Of a stretch of 64,000 nucleotides of DNA, positions 34,984 to 44,989 are shown one piece after another. The notes beneath the pieces are model-generated. The model saw only the letters and a program-made list of their open reading frames with translations. It had not been told where the DNA came from and did not search any database. The stretch comes from Paraburkholderia hospita. Lineage in GTDB: Bacteria; Pseudomonadota; Gammaproteobacteria; Burkholderiales; Burkholderiaceae. The stretch is taken from positions 1,612,001 to 1,676,000 of the forward strand of contig NZ_CP026107.1 in the NCBI RefSeq assembly GCF_002902965.1, written 5' to 3'. The position numbers were made by a program, and so were the translations under genes. The stretch's first letter is position 1; each line of letters begins with the position of its first letter.

Positions 34984-35709
34984 TCAGGCTGCGTCCAGCT
35001 GAGCCGTATCACCCTCCAGATAGGCTGCGCGCACCGCAGGGTTGGCAAGTAACTCGCTTCCCGAACCTTCCAGCGCGATCTCCCCATGCTGGAGAACATA
35101 TCCGCGATGGGCTACGCGCAATGCGTGGTGAGCATTCTGTTCCACCAGCAGGATCGTCATGCCCATCTGCTCGTTCAACTCCTTCACCACGGAAAAGATC
35201 TTGCGGATGAAGAGCGGGGCGAGTCCGAGCGACGGCTCATCAAGCAGCAGCAATCTCGGGTGCGACATGAGCGCCCGTCCGATGGCCAGCATCTGCTGCT
35301 CTCCACCCGACAGGGTCCCCGCACGCTGCGAGGCTCGGCTCTTCAGGATCGGAAACATCTCGTACATCCGATCGAGATCCTGCGCAGTCGTGCGCCGATC
35401 CGCAGTACAACCCATCAGCAGGTTCTCGAGGACAGTCATCCGCTGGAAGATGCGACGCCCCTCAGGCACCACGGCAATGTCCAGCCTCCCAATCGCATGT
35501 GATGGAAGCTTCGTTATATCCTGCCCCTCGAACAGGATCCGGCCACCGCTCGCGCGCGGGACACCGAAGATCGAATTCATCAGCGTCGATTTTCCGGCAC
35601 CGTTCGCACCGATCAGGGTGACGACTTCGCCTTCGTTGACCCGGAGGTTAACGCCGCGCAACGCCTGAACGCTTCGATAGTGCGCACTCAGATTCTGAAT
35701 TTCAAGCAT
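34984..35709 (-). CDS. livF: Branched-chain amino acid ABC transporter ATP-binding protein
   Basis: A 241-residue ATPase starting MLEIQNLSAHYRSVQALRGV. Walker A is GANGAGKST (about residue 36), the Q-loop region VVPEGRRIFQRMTVLENLLM, signature LSGGEQQMLAIGRALM, Walker B LLLLDEPSLGLAP, and switch His in LLVEQNAHHALRVAHRGYVL. The length and 'ILFEGQDITKLPSHAI' segment are LivF-type. It overlaps the end of livG by a few bases, so the two are coupled. It powers import of an amino acid or similar compound through LivHM. Confidence 0.96.
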   Translation of the reverse strand: MLEIQNLSAHYRSVQALRGVNLRVNEGEVVTLIGANGAGKSTLMNSIFGVPRASGGRILFEGQDITKLPSHAIGRLDIAVVPEGRRIFQRMTVLENLLMGCTADRRTTAQDLDRMYEMFPILKSRASQRAGTLSGGEQQMLAIGRALMSHPRLLLLDEPSLGLAPLFIRKIFSVVKELNEQMGMTILLVEQNAHHALRVAHRGYVLQHGEIALEGSGSELLANPAVRAAYLEGDTAQLDAA

Positions 35710-36553
35710 GAGCGGACCTCTCATGGGGCATCAGTTCGTCCGACGATGAATCATCGTCTTCGCCAAGATAGGCACTGATGACGTCCGGATTGGATTTGAT
35801 CCCGGCCGGGCAACCTTCGGCGATCTTCTTGCCGTGATTCAGAACCACGATGTGATCGGAGACCTTCATGACAACGCTCATGTCATGCTCGATCAAAAGG
35901 ATGCCGATGCCCTGCTCTTTTGCGAGCGACCTGAGAAGCGCCGTCAACTCCGCGGATTCGCGCGGATTCAGCCCTGCAGCCGGCTCGTCAAGGCAAAGCA
36001 GGATAGGACCAGCACACATGGCACGCGCAATCTCCACCCGGCGTTGTACGCCGTAGGGCATATCGCCGGCGGCCTTTTCGGCCACATCCCGTACACCAAG
36101 CCGCCCCAGCCACGTCAAGGCGTTGTCAATCGCCTGTTCACTCGCACGCTGGTACGATGCCAGGTTGAGTGCGCCCGCGATCGAGAAGCGTGAGGCCTCC
36201 TGCAGAGTATTGTGCTGAGCGACCATCAGGTTTTCGAGCACCGTCATACGAGGAAACAGACGAATGTTCTGGAAGGTGCGGACAACCTGTGCAGTGCGCG
36301 CCACATTGACGCTGCGCATCGCATCCAGACGCAGTTCGCCACGTCGCGGATGAGACAAGGTGAGCGCGCCTCGTGTCGGCCGATAAAAGCCAGTCAGACA
36401 GTTAAAAAAGGTTGTCTTTCCTGCGCCATTCGGACCGATCACCGACGTGACCTGAGCCGCATACGCGTGCATCGAGAGGTTCTCGATTGCGCGCAAACCG
36501 CCGAATTGCATGGTCAGGTTTTCAACACGAAGCAAAGGACGATCGATTGTCAT
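35702..36553 (-). CDS. livG: Branched-chain amino acid ABC transporter ATP-binding protein
   Basis: A 283-residue ATPase: LRVENLTMQFGGLRAIENLS, Walker A GPNGAGKTT (about residue 43), LivG-type middle RTFQNIRLFPRMTVLENLMV, the LivG signature region PYGVQRRVEIARAMCAGPIL, Walker B LLCLDEPAAGLNPRES, and ILLIEHDMSVVMKVSDHIVV. It ends in the usual EGCPAGIKSNPDVISAYLGE. It begins 4 bases inside the end of livM and overlaps livF. Partner of LivF in the heterodimeric ATPase. Confidence 0.96.
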   Translation of the reverse strand: MTIDRPLLRVENLTMQFGGLRAIENLSMHAYAAQVTSVIGPNGAGKTTFFNCLTGFYRPTRGALTLSHPRRGELRLDAMRSVNVARTAQVVRTFQNIRLFPRMTVLENLMVAQHNTLQEASRFSIAGALNLASYQRASEQAIDNALTWLGRLGVRDVAEKAAGDMPYGVQRRVEIARAMCAGPILLCLDEPAAGLNPRESAELTALLRSLAKEQGIGILLIEHDMSVVMKVSDHIVVLNHGKKIAEGCPAGIKSNPDVISAYLGEDDDSSSDELMPHERSAHA

Positions 36554-37832
36554 TGCTTTGCCTCCGACGGCACGTTGACGGTGGCACGACGGTGGCTAAT
36601 CAACCCACCCGGCCGCACGATCATGATCAGCACCATCGCCACGCCGAACGCGAGCATGCGGTATTCTGAAAAGTCACGTCCGAGTTCGGGCAATACCACC
36701 AGGACGCTTGCGGCAAACACGACGCCGAGTTGACTGCCCATACCTCCGAGCACCACGATGGCCAGAATGGTGGCCGATTCTGGAAACGTGAAGCTCTCCG
36801 GCGAAATAAACCCCTGACGCGCAGCGAAAAACACGCCAGCGAATCCGGCAAGCATTGCGCCCGTCGCGAACGCTGAGAGCTTGACGTTGGTCACGTTGAT
36901 GCCCATCGCCTTGCAGGCGATCTCGTCCTCGCGCACGGCCTCCCACGCGCGACCGACCGGCAGCCGTCGAAGTCGGTTGACGAGCAGGCTGGTCAGAAGC
37001 GCCAGTCCGAGGATGAGGTAGTAAAGAAATACAACTCGCTGTCCCGGGGTGTAGTCGATGCCGAACACGCTGGCAAAGGTTGGCCCCTCGCCGGAGGCAG
37101 CCATTGGCAAACCGAAAAACGTCGGCTTCGGAATCGACGAGATGCCGTTTGGCCCGCCTGTAAGGTCGCCCCAATTCACCAGCACCAGGCGGATGATCTC
37201 CCCGAAACCAAGCGTGACGATTGCCAGATAGTCGCCGCGCAGCCGCAAAGTCGGATAGCCGAGTACCATCCCGAACAACGCTGCAAGGGCACCAGCAACC
37301 GGGAGCGCCTGCCAGAAGCCAAATCCGAAGTGCGTCGACAGAAGCCCATAGGTATACGCACCAACAGCATAGAAAGCGACGTATCCCAGGTCTAGCAGCC
37401 CCGCAAGACCGACGACCACGTTCAACCCCCAGCCCAGCATCACGTAGATGAGTACCGTCGTAGCTGTATCGACCACATATCTGTTACCGGCAAACAATGC
37501 GGGCAGCAGAACGGCGAACGCGACACATCCTGCGCCCAGCCAGGCGAGCGCACCGTTACCCACGACACCTGGAGCGGGCCGTGTCGATGCCCGCCGCTTC
37601 GGGGCAATCTTGAACCGGTGCATCACGGTCTGGAGAGCGAACCGCCCGGCAAACGCGATCGCAATGAACGCGGCCAGCAGCGGCCAGCGAGTCTCGACCT
37701 GCAATCCGTGCATTCCATCCCGTGTCGTCAGGCCAAGCAACGGAAGACCAATCAGACCGGCAACAACCGATGCCCACAGGGCATCGCGTATCCTCAGTGA
37801 CAGGTCAGATTCTTTCATCATGGTTGCGCTCA

Positions 37833-37833
<1 letters not shown>
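36550..37833 (-). CDS. livM: Branched-chain amino acid ABC transporter permease
   Basis: A 427-residue permease. The start at 37833 (MSATMMKESDLSLRIRDALW) was chosen because TAATG couples it to livH; a longer frame from 38526 is spurious and runs over livH. Features: hydrophobic segments including LLPALFAGNRYVVDTATTVL, LNVVVGLAGLLDLGYVAFYA, FGMVLGYPTLRLRGDYLAIV (the EAA-like cytoplasmic loop GDYLAIVTLGFGEIIRLVLV), and VREDEIACKAMGINVTNVKL. LivM-type permease with a long N-terminal extension. Confidence 0.95.
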
Positions 37834-38750
<917 letters not shown>

Positions 38751-38824
38751 GTCTACTCCGGTGAGGCTTGTTCGGAGGCGGTGCAACGTACACGCACCGC
38801 CGTATTTCATGGCAGTCCAGGCGC

Positions 38825-39943
38825 TTACTTGTTGACGTACTCGTAGTTATTGCCTTTCCATCGATAGACGACGTAACCGGGGCTTTTGAGGTCCCCCTTC
38901 GCGTCGAAGTCGACCGGGCCCACGACCGTGTTGAAGCTTGCGTTGTGCAACTGCTTGACGACTGCCGCGTAGTCCGTCGAGTTCGCGCGTTTTGCAGCAT
39001 CGGCGAAGACCTGCATGGCAGCGTACGAATACAGCATGTAGCCTTCAGGTTCGATCTTTTGCGCCCGCAATGCTTCTACGACTTTCGCTGCAGCGGCGTT
39101 CTTTCGCGGGTCTGGCGGGAAGGTGAAGATGACCTTGTTGATTTCGGGTCCCGCCGCATTGACCAGCTCGTTGTTGGTCAGGGTATCGCCGCCGATCAGC
39201 GCCAGCTTCAGGCCCGCCTGGGCGGCCTGCCGCAGAATCAGCGCAACCTCCTGGTAGTAGCCACCGTAGGCAAGAACCTCGACGCCGTTTGCCTTGAGCT
39301 TGCTGACGAGGCCCGAGTAGTCCTTCTCTCCCGCGGTGATCGACTGGCGTAGTACGACGGGGGTCTGTTTTGCCGAAAGTTCCTTGGCGATTTCGTCAGC
39401 GAGCCCGCCGCCATAGGCGGTCTTGTCGTCGACGACGGCAATCTTCTTCCCCTTGAAATTCTCAGCAATGTAGTCGCCCGCTACCTGCCCTTGCTGATCG
39501 TCCCTGCCGGTAATACGGAAGATGCCCTGGATGCCGCGCTCGGTAATTTTCGGGTTAGTCGAAACGGTCACCTGAGGAATCTGAGCATCGTTGTAGACAT
39601 CCGATGCGGGCAACGTCGAGCTGGAGCACCAGTGTCCGTCGACGAATGCAACTTTCTTATTCACGAAGCTATTGGCGACCGAGACAGCCTGCTTCGGATC
39701 ACATACATCGTCGCCCACGACCAGATCCACTTTCTGGCCAAGCAAGCCGCCGGCCGCGTTGATGTCCTTCACAGCCTGCTCGGCGCCTTTTCGGAACTGC
39801 TCGCCGCCCGACGCATATTCGCCCGTCATCGGACCCGCAACCCCGACAACGAGGTTTGCACACGCGGCAACTGACCAGGTCAGTGCGAGGCCACCCAACC
39901 CGATCCCCGCAACTACGTTCATTGAATGCTTCAGGCCGTTCAT
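38825..39943 (-). CDS. Branched-chain amino acid ABC transporter substrate-binding protein
   Basis: A 372-residue periplasmic type I binding protein (LivK/LivJ group). It has a signal peptide (MNVVAGIGLGGLALTWSVAACA, cleavage after the Ala of ACA or lipidation at Cys; read in two parts MNVVAGIGLGG and LALTWSVAACA), then LVVGVAGPMTGEYASGG, AVKDINAAGGLLGQKVDLVV, and the binding-region VDGHWCSSSTLPASDVYNDA. GGAG precedes ATG 39943. It is first in livKHMGF order. The ligand is unknown; such proteins bind branched amino acids, aromatic acids, urea and others. Location beside the amino-acid catabolic genes suggests that it takes up their substrate. Confidence 0.94.
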   Translation of the reverse strand: MNGLKHSMNVVAGIGLGGLALTWSVAACANLVVGVAGPMTGEYASGGEQFRKGAEQAVKDINAAGGLLGQKVDLVVGDDVCDPKQAVSVANSFVNKKVAFVDGHWCSSSTLPASDVYNDAQIPQVTVSTNPKITERGIQGIFRITGRDDQQGQVAGDYIAENFKGKKIAVVDDKTAYGGGLADEIAKELSAKQTPVVLRQSITAGEKDYSGLVSKLKANGVEVLAYGGYYQEVALILRQAAQAGLKLALIGGDTLTNNELVNAAGPEINKVIFTFPPDPRKNAAAAKVVEALRAQKIEPEGYMLYSYAAMQVFADAAKRANSTDYAAVVKQLHNASFNTVVGPVDFDAKGDLKSPGYVVYRWKGNNYEYVNK

Positions 39944-40715
39944 TCCCATCTCCAAGTGCTCGCTTTCGACGCGGAAACGATCGGTGCTTACTTCGATCGC
40001 CTCCTGTGGGGCCTCGTTAATCACGAGGTTGCCTGGAGGTTGCCGAAGCCAAAATTCATCCGGAATTTGATTGTGCGAAAGTTGGGATTAGGCCGTGGTT
40101 AATGATGCGAAATCCGTTTGCCCCATCGCGGAAAACTGCACATTTGGGCACTATCGCTGCCCGTCGGGGGCATCTCTCAAGCTGCTAGTGAAAACCCCAA
40201 GACGCTGTGCTGGAGGAGGAATTGGGAGCGTGCGGGATGCGATGCAAATGAAACTTCCTTTCGCCGAGGACTAAGATGCACGTGACCGCGAGTCGTTTTG
40301 GTGGTCGCTGCGGGAAATAAGAGGTGCTGTCCTGCATGCGGCCGGCAGTGTGGTTGAAGGAGGCCACTTACACTTAAGTCACCGCCCTTGAGCGGGACAA
40401 CCACGACGATCATCCATCGAACTGGCGCGCTACACGCGACAGGCCGTCCGGTTTATGACGGTTGGGGGCAGAGGCTGGTCGGGTAACCGAAGGGCTATGT
40501 GTCGACGGCGCCCGTATCCGATGAGATCGACGACGCTGCAGCAAAAGGCAATGGCGTCGGCTAACTAGAGCGAACCGGCCGCTCGAATGACCGTGTGGCG
40601 GTTATGGCGAACGACGCCTTCTGGGGCCGAACCCGGCCACCGGAGATGGCGTGACGTTCGCCTGCTCGTCGTCGTGTGGCGCAGAGAAACAGGCGTAAAT
40701 CGCTTTGTGAATCGC
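39944..40715. other. Gene-poor stretch upstream of the liv operon
   Basis: About 770 bases. It contains the liv promoter region near 39950-40150 and then broken small frames (for example reverse 40177-40413) without motifs. The sequence between 40180 and 40620 has the look of decayed coding DNA or a transposon remnant, but I cannot name a parent. Confidence 0.35.
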
Positions 40716-42629
40716 TTACGCTGCTTCCGGCTGCTCCGCCAGATGCAAGCCGTCGCGGCTCGTCTTGTGCGCTTCGATCAACCGGTAAACCGTTTCACCC
40801 GGCACCGTCTCCGATTCGAGCAACTGGTCGGCAATGGCTCGCAGCACGGGCTCGTTGTCGCGCAGCAGCGCATAGCATGCGTCGCTCAGATCCTTGAGCA
40901 GGATGTTCGCGTGCTCGATGGCGCCCTTCATCTGCAAACCCGCGTATTGCGCAGGCAGCGCAGCCAGGCTGAACAGATTGCCGTCCGCGTTGAAGCCGAA
41001 CTTCGACACCATGTCGAGGCTGATGCGCGAGGCTTCCTGCAAGTCCGACGCGGCACCGCTCGACGCTTCCGAGAACATCAGCAATTCGGCATTGCGCCCG
41101 CCCAGCAGCACCTGAATCTCGTTGCGCATTTCGGTTTCGCGGTACAGGTGCTTGTCCTGCGTCTTCGTGATCAGCGCGACGCCCAATGCGCCGCCGCGCG
41201 GCAGAATCGTCACTTCTTCGAGGATGCCCGTGTCAAGCAGGGCCGCAACGAGTCCGTGTCCGGCTTCATGAACGGCAATACGGGTGCGCTCTTCTTCCGT
41301 GAGCGCACGTTCCGCGCCGTTCACATCGCCGATACGTGCAATCTTGATCGCTTCGACGAAATGCTTCGCGGCCACTGTGTTGTCGCCCGCCTTGCGTGCG
41401 ACAAGTCCAGCCTGATTGACCACCATCGCGAGCGTCGCGGGCGACAGGCCCGTGGTCAAACGCGCGAGCTGATTGAAATCGATATCGTCCGCCTTCGAGG
41501 TCAGCCGCTCCGCATAGAAGCGGATGATATCCGCGCGATCTTCGAGATCGGGCAGACGCACCTGCACCGTGCGGTCGAAACGGCCAGGACGGCGCAACGC
41601 TTCGTCGAGATTGTCCGGGTGATTCGTCGCCGCGACGATAATCACGCCCTCGTTCGATTCGAAGCCGTCCATCTCCGCGAGCAACTGGTTGATGACGCGA
41701 TTGCTCTCGGCTTCGACGGGCCCGCCGCCCGTATCGGTGCGCTTCGCGAGGCCATCGGCTTCGTCGATGAAGATGACGGTCGGCGCGTTCTTGCGCGCGA
41801 GTTCGAACAGATGCTTGACCTTCTGAATGCCGACGCCGTAGTACTTCGCGCTGAAATAGCTGCCCGTGATCGAAATGAAATTCGCGCCGCACTCGCCCGC
41901 GAGCGCCTGTGCGAGACGCGTCTTGCCGACGCCCGGTCCACCCGTCATCAGGATGCCGCACGGCGCGCGCACGCCCATTCCCGTGAACTGTTTCGGATTG
42001 GTCAGATAGGCCTGGATGTCGGACAGCGCGGCCTTCGCCTCGCCTGCGCCGATCACGTCTTCGAATGAAAGCGCCGGCGTTCTTTCGAGCAGACGCGCGC
42101 CGCTCGTCATTTCGCGGCGCATGAACCACACGAGTCCGCCGATCAACAGCAGCGGCAGCAGTACGCTGATCGCGTCACGAGCTTTGTCAAAAGCATCCAT
42201 CCAGCGCGCGGAGCCGGTGTGAATGTCGGCGTCCGGCAGATACACCATTTGATACGGCGAATGCGCATCCGCTTTCATTTCGCCCAGCAGCAGCGCATTC
42301 GAGAAGGCGCCGTTGTGATCGGTGACGTAGTACTTCGCTCCATCTGCCGTCGACACGAGAATCGCATTCGGACTCACGCCGACTGCCGTGACGTTGTGCT
42401 CGCGAATGTCGCGCAGCATCTCCGACGCATCGCGCTCCTGATGTGTCCACGCCGTCGTGTCCTTGCGCATTTCGCTCGCGACGCCCGTCAGTACCGGCGA
42501 GCCTTGCACGTTACGCTGATCGTGACGCAGATGCAGGAACGTCACGAGCGCCGCGAAGGCCGTCGCGGTCACGCCAAGCATTACATAGCGGCCGTAGCGC
42601 GACCAGAACGTGTTCTTTGCCGGTTTCAT
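40716..42629 (-). CDS. FtsH-like membrane-anchored AAA+ metalloprotease (paralogue)
   Basis: A 637-residue ATP-dependent zinc protease. Two transmembrane segments (about residues 12-30 YVMLGVTATAFAALVTFLHL and about 160-175 ISVLLPLLLIGGLVWFM) enclose a periplasmic domain. The AAA domain has Walker A GGPGVGKT, Walker B VIFIDEADGLA, the second region of homology NLDEALRRPGRFDR and an unusual pore-loop region SYFSAKYYGVGIQKVKHLF. The peptidase domain has HEAGH and a downstream Asp in SGAASDLQEAS as third zinc ligand, so it should be active. It is similar in length to FtsH but divergent from housekeeping FtsH, most likely a second copy. The start at 42629 gives a normal N-terminus. Confidence 0.9.
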   Translation of the reverse strand: MKPAKNTFWSRYGRYVMLGVTATAFAALVTFLHLRHDQRNVQGSPVLTGVASEMRKDTTAWTHQERDASEMLRDIREHNVTAVGVSPNAILVSTADGAKYYVTDHNGAFSNALLLGEMKADAHSPYQMVYLPDADIHTGSARWMDAFDKARDAISVLLPLLLIGGLVWFMRREMTSGARLLERTPALSFEDVIGAGEAKAALSDIQAYLTNPKQFTGMGVRAPCGILMTGGPGVGKTRLAQALAGECGANFISITGSYFSAKYYGVGIQKVKHLFELARKNAPTVIFIDEADGLAKRTDTGGGPVEAESNRVINQLLAEMDGFESNEGVIIVAATNHPDNLDEALRRPGRFDRTVQVRLPDLEDRADIIRFYAERLTSKADDIDFNQLARLTTGLSPATLAMVVNQAGLVARKAGDNTVAAKHFVEAIKIARIGDVNGAERALTEEERTRIAVHEAGHGLVAALLDTGILEEVTILPRGGALGVALITKTQDKHLYRETEMRNEIQVLLGGRNAELLMFSEASSGAASDLQEASRISLDMVSKFGFNADGNLFSLAALPAQYAGLQMKGAIEHANILLKDLSDACYALLRDNEPVLRAIADQLLESETVPGETVYRLIEAHKTSRDGLHLAEQPEAA

Positions 42630-43104
42630 CAGTTGATTCCTAAAACGGGCCACATCGTGGCCGACGCGCATTTGCGCGGACAAAATAAAACGGAGCACGC
42701 GCGCGCGATGCGCGTAACGGGACTGGATTGGAATGTGGCCGCAGCCGCGAACGAGGAAGGGACCAGTTCTTTCGTGCAATGACGTCGGTAAAAAAGACAC
42801 GCTTATGCGTCCCTCTTTCGACCGCTGTGTGTCTATCGCATTATGCCCAGGCTTATGCCATTTCCAAAACGGTAGAAAAGGGCGTATTTAAGGGCTGATT
42901 CGCGCAATCGAACCGATTGGCCTTATAGAAGGCACATTGCGGGAAGAAGTACCAATTGATGTTTGGATGGCAAAACACTTTTATCTTCGCAAGGCAGCGA
43001 AGACACATCACGCGGACGTTGCATCCGCGACCGGGTCGGTCATACGAAGATCGAAGATCGGGCCCAGGCGAACCGGAAGTGGTCCGCCTGGGCCCGAGAT
43101 AACG
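42630..43104. other. Intergenic region upstream of the FtsH-like gene
   Basis: About 475 bases that should include the FtsH-like gene promoter. No gene or clear sigma-factor signature; I looked for a sigma-54 type motif near 42850 and the spacing was wrong by one base. Confidence 0.35.
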
Positions 43105-43266
43105 TCAGCGTCTCACGACACCCATGAGCAACGTGACGATAAAGATGACGAGGAACAGGACGAACAGGATCTTCGCGATGCCGGCCGCTCCCGCTGCAAT
43201 CCCGCCGAAGCCGAATACAGCAGCGATCAGCGCAATGACGAAGAAAACCAAGGCGTAATAAAGCAT
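43105..43266 (-). CDS. DUF1328 small membrane protein (YtjA family)
   Basis: A 53-residue peptide with two hydrophobic segments: [20 protein letters not shown], then [20 protein letters not shown] and [13 protein letters not shown]. Length and composition are those of YtjA/DUF1328. GGAGG sits before ATG 43266. These proteins are often induced by stress in enterobacteria (general knowledge), but the function is unknown. It is a good example of a gene below usual size cut-offs. Confidence 0.9.
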   Translation of the reverse strand: MLYYALVFFVIALIAAVFGFGGIAAGAAGIAKILFVLFLVIFIVTLLMGVVRR

Positions 43267-43371
43267 GTTCCGACCTCCGTTGCTTGAGTTATGGTCCCGG
43301 GCTGCTTGCGCGGCGACGTCCAACCACTTGAGCAAGCCGTGTACCTGACGCGAAGTAACGGAGTCTCGAAA

Positions 43372-43809
43372 CTACGCAAGCGCGGCAACCGCCGCGCGCA
43401 AACCCAGCAGATAGCTGTCCACGCCGAACCCGCAAATCTGGCCCTTCACGATCTCCGCGAAAACCGATTGATGGCGAAACGGCTCCCGCGCATGAATGTT
43501 CGACATATGAATCTCGACGACAGGGACGGTCAGAATCGCGAGCGCGTCGCGAATCCCGTAGCTGTAGTGCGTCCATGCGCCGGCGTTGATCAGCACGGCG
43601 TCCGCGCCGTCAGTGAATGCCTGGTGAATGCGCTCGCACATGTCGCCTTCATGATTGGTCTGATAGCTTTCGACCTCGACATTCAACTCGCGCCCCAGCG
43701 CCTGCAAGGCACCGTCGATTTCCGCGAGCGTCACCGTGCCGTACTGCGCCGGATCGCGCTTGCCGAACATGTTGTGATTGATCCCATGCAGCATCAGTAC
43801 TTTTTTCAT
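43372..43809 (-). CDS. aroQ: Type II 3-dehydroquinate dehydratase
   Basis: A 145-residue flavodoxin-like dodecameric dehydratase. LHGINHNMFGKRDPAQYG contains the lid-loop Arg and catalytic Tyr (GKRxxxxYG), NAGAWTHYSYGIRDAL is the substrate-binding loop, and HMSNIHAREPFRHQSVF holds the catalytic His. It converts 3-dehydroquinate to 3-dehydroshikimate. Since it sits with a Gfo/Idh dehydrogenase, not with aromatic biosynthesis genes, it is likely a catabolic quinate/shikimate paralogue (QutE-like). GGAGG is next to ATG 43809. Confidence 0.94.
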   Translation of the reverse strand: MKKVLMLHGINHNMFGKRDPAQYGTVTLAEIDGALQALGRELNVEVESYQTNHEGDMCERIHQAFTDGADAVLINAGAWTHYSYGIRDALAILTVPVVEIHMSNIHAREPFRHQSVFAEIVKGQICGFGVDSYLLGLRAAVAALA

Positions 43810-43838
43810 GTGTCCTCCGTTGGTTCGAGATCAGAGCA

Positions 43839-44900
43839 TCAGACCGTCGCGCTGACTCGCGTATCGATGATCGCGCCGGTTCGAGCCGATTCCGCGATGG
43901 CTTCCGTAATGCGCAGGTTTTGCAGGCCATCGCGCACGGTGACGAGCGGCTGCGCGCTGCCTTCAATCACGTCGCAGAAGTGATCCAGTTGCCGCTCGAG
44001 CGGGTCCGTTCGCTCGATGCTCGCAGTGGACACCTGGAACGGCTTCCACCACGAGCGCTCTTCTTTAGTAGCGTAGGTCTTCAGGCGCATCGTGGGCACC
44101 GACAATGAACCCATGTCGCCCGCGATCACGTAGCAGTCTTCGTCGTCGTAGGACGCATAGCTCTTGTTTTCCTGCGAGGTCTGTTCCCAGCTACGCGGCG
44201 AAGCCGCCGTGTCCGACAACAGAAACGTGCCGAGCGCGCCATTCTCGAACCGCAGATTGATCGCCACCGTATCTTCGACGGCAAACCCGCGCGCCGCGTT
44301 CGACGCGAACGCCTGCACCGCGACGATCTCGCCGCACAACGAACGCAGATTGCCGATCTCGTGAATCATGTTGATGAGGATCGGGCCACCGCCCGCCTCG
44401 CGCCGCCACGGCGCGGCGTCGAAGTATTCGTCGGGTTTGAAGAACACGGCGCTGCCCATCACGCCGACAACCTTTCCGATCCGCCCTTCCCCGATGATCT
44501 CGCGCGCCTTCGCGAGAATCGGGCTGTGCGCTCGATGATGGCCGACCAGAAGCGGTACGCCGGCCTCATCAGCCGCGGCGCGCAGGCGTTCGCCTTCATC
44601 GAGTGTATGCGCGACGGGCTTCTCGATCAGCGCAGGAATACGCGCGCCGATGCATTCGAACGCCTGCTCGACATGCAACTGGTTCGGCGTGGCAAGCACC
44701 ACGCCATCGGGACGGCTGGCGGCGAACAGTTCGCCGAGCGTGCGAAAGAGCGGCACGTCGGCCTGTTTCGCCACTTCCTGCGCGGCGGGACCCGGATCGA
44801 CGATTGCAGCCAGGCGGCAACGCAGACTCTGCTGGATCAGTTCGATATGACGTCGGCCGATAAGCCCGGCGCCGGCGACGGCAAGCTGCATTTGTCTCAT
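43839..44900 (-). CDS. Gfo/Idh/MocA-family oxidoreductase
   Basis: A 353-residue NAD(P)-dependent oxidoreductase with an N-terminal Rossmann domain (MQLAVAGAGLIGRRHIELIQ, then DGVVLATPNQLHVEQAFECI and ALIEKPVAHTLDEGERLRAA with the catalytic-type EKP motif) and a C-terminal alpha/beta domain (INMIHEIGNLRSLCGEIVAV, CDVIEGSAQPLVTVRDGL). Substrates in this family are sugars, inositols and sugar acids; some homologues next to aroQ act on quinate or shikimate. It is 29 bases from aroQ in one operon, divergent from a LysR gene. Start ATG 44900 or 44891 (MQLAVAG). Confidence 0.93.
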   Translation of the reverse strand: MRQMQLAVAGAGLIGRRHIELIQQSLRCRLAAIVDPGPAAQEVAKQADVPLFRTLGELFAASRPDGVVLATPNQLHVEQAFECIGARIPALIEKPVAHTLDEGERLRAAADEAGVPLLVGHHRAHSPILAKAREIIGEGRIGKVVGVMGSAVFFKPDEYFDAAPWRREAGGGPILINMIHEIGNLRSLCGEIVAVQAFASNAARGFAVEDTVAINLRFENGALGTFLLSDTAASPRSWEQTSQENKSYASYDDEDCYVIAGDMGSLSVPTMRLKTYATKEERSWWKPFQVSTASIERTDPLERQLDHFCDVIEGSAQPLVTVRDGLQNLRITEAIAESARTGAIIDTRVSATV

Positions 44901-44989
44901 GATTTCGTCGTGTTTAGCGCCCAGGGATTGGACGTCTTCGTGAATTGAGACTAGATTACTCGTGCCAATCACCAACACAATGCAGCCGA

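Noticed and set aside
40587..42068. A forward frame of 493 codons opposite the FtsH-like gene
   Set aside because: Antisense shadow; the reverse strand carries all AAA+ and HEAGH motifs.
42840..42880. Possible sigma-54 promoter (TGGCA ... GGGCA on the reverse strand) for the FtsH-like gene
   Set aside because: The distance between GG and GC is one base too long for the -24/-12 pattern.
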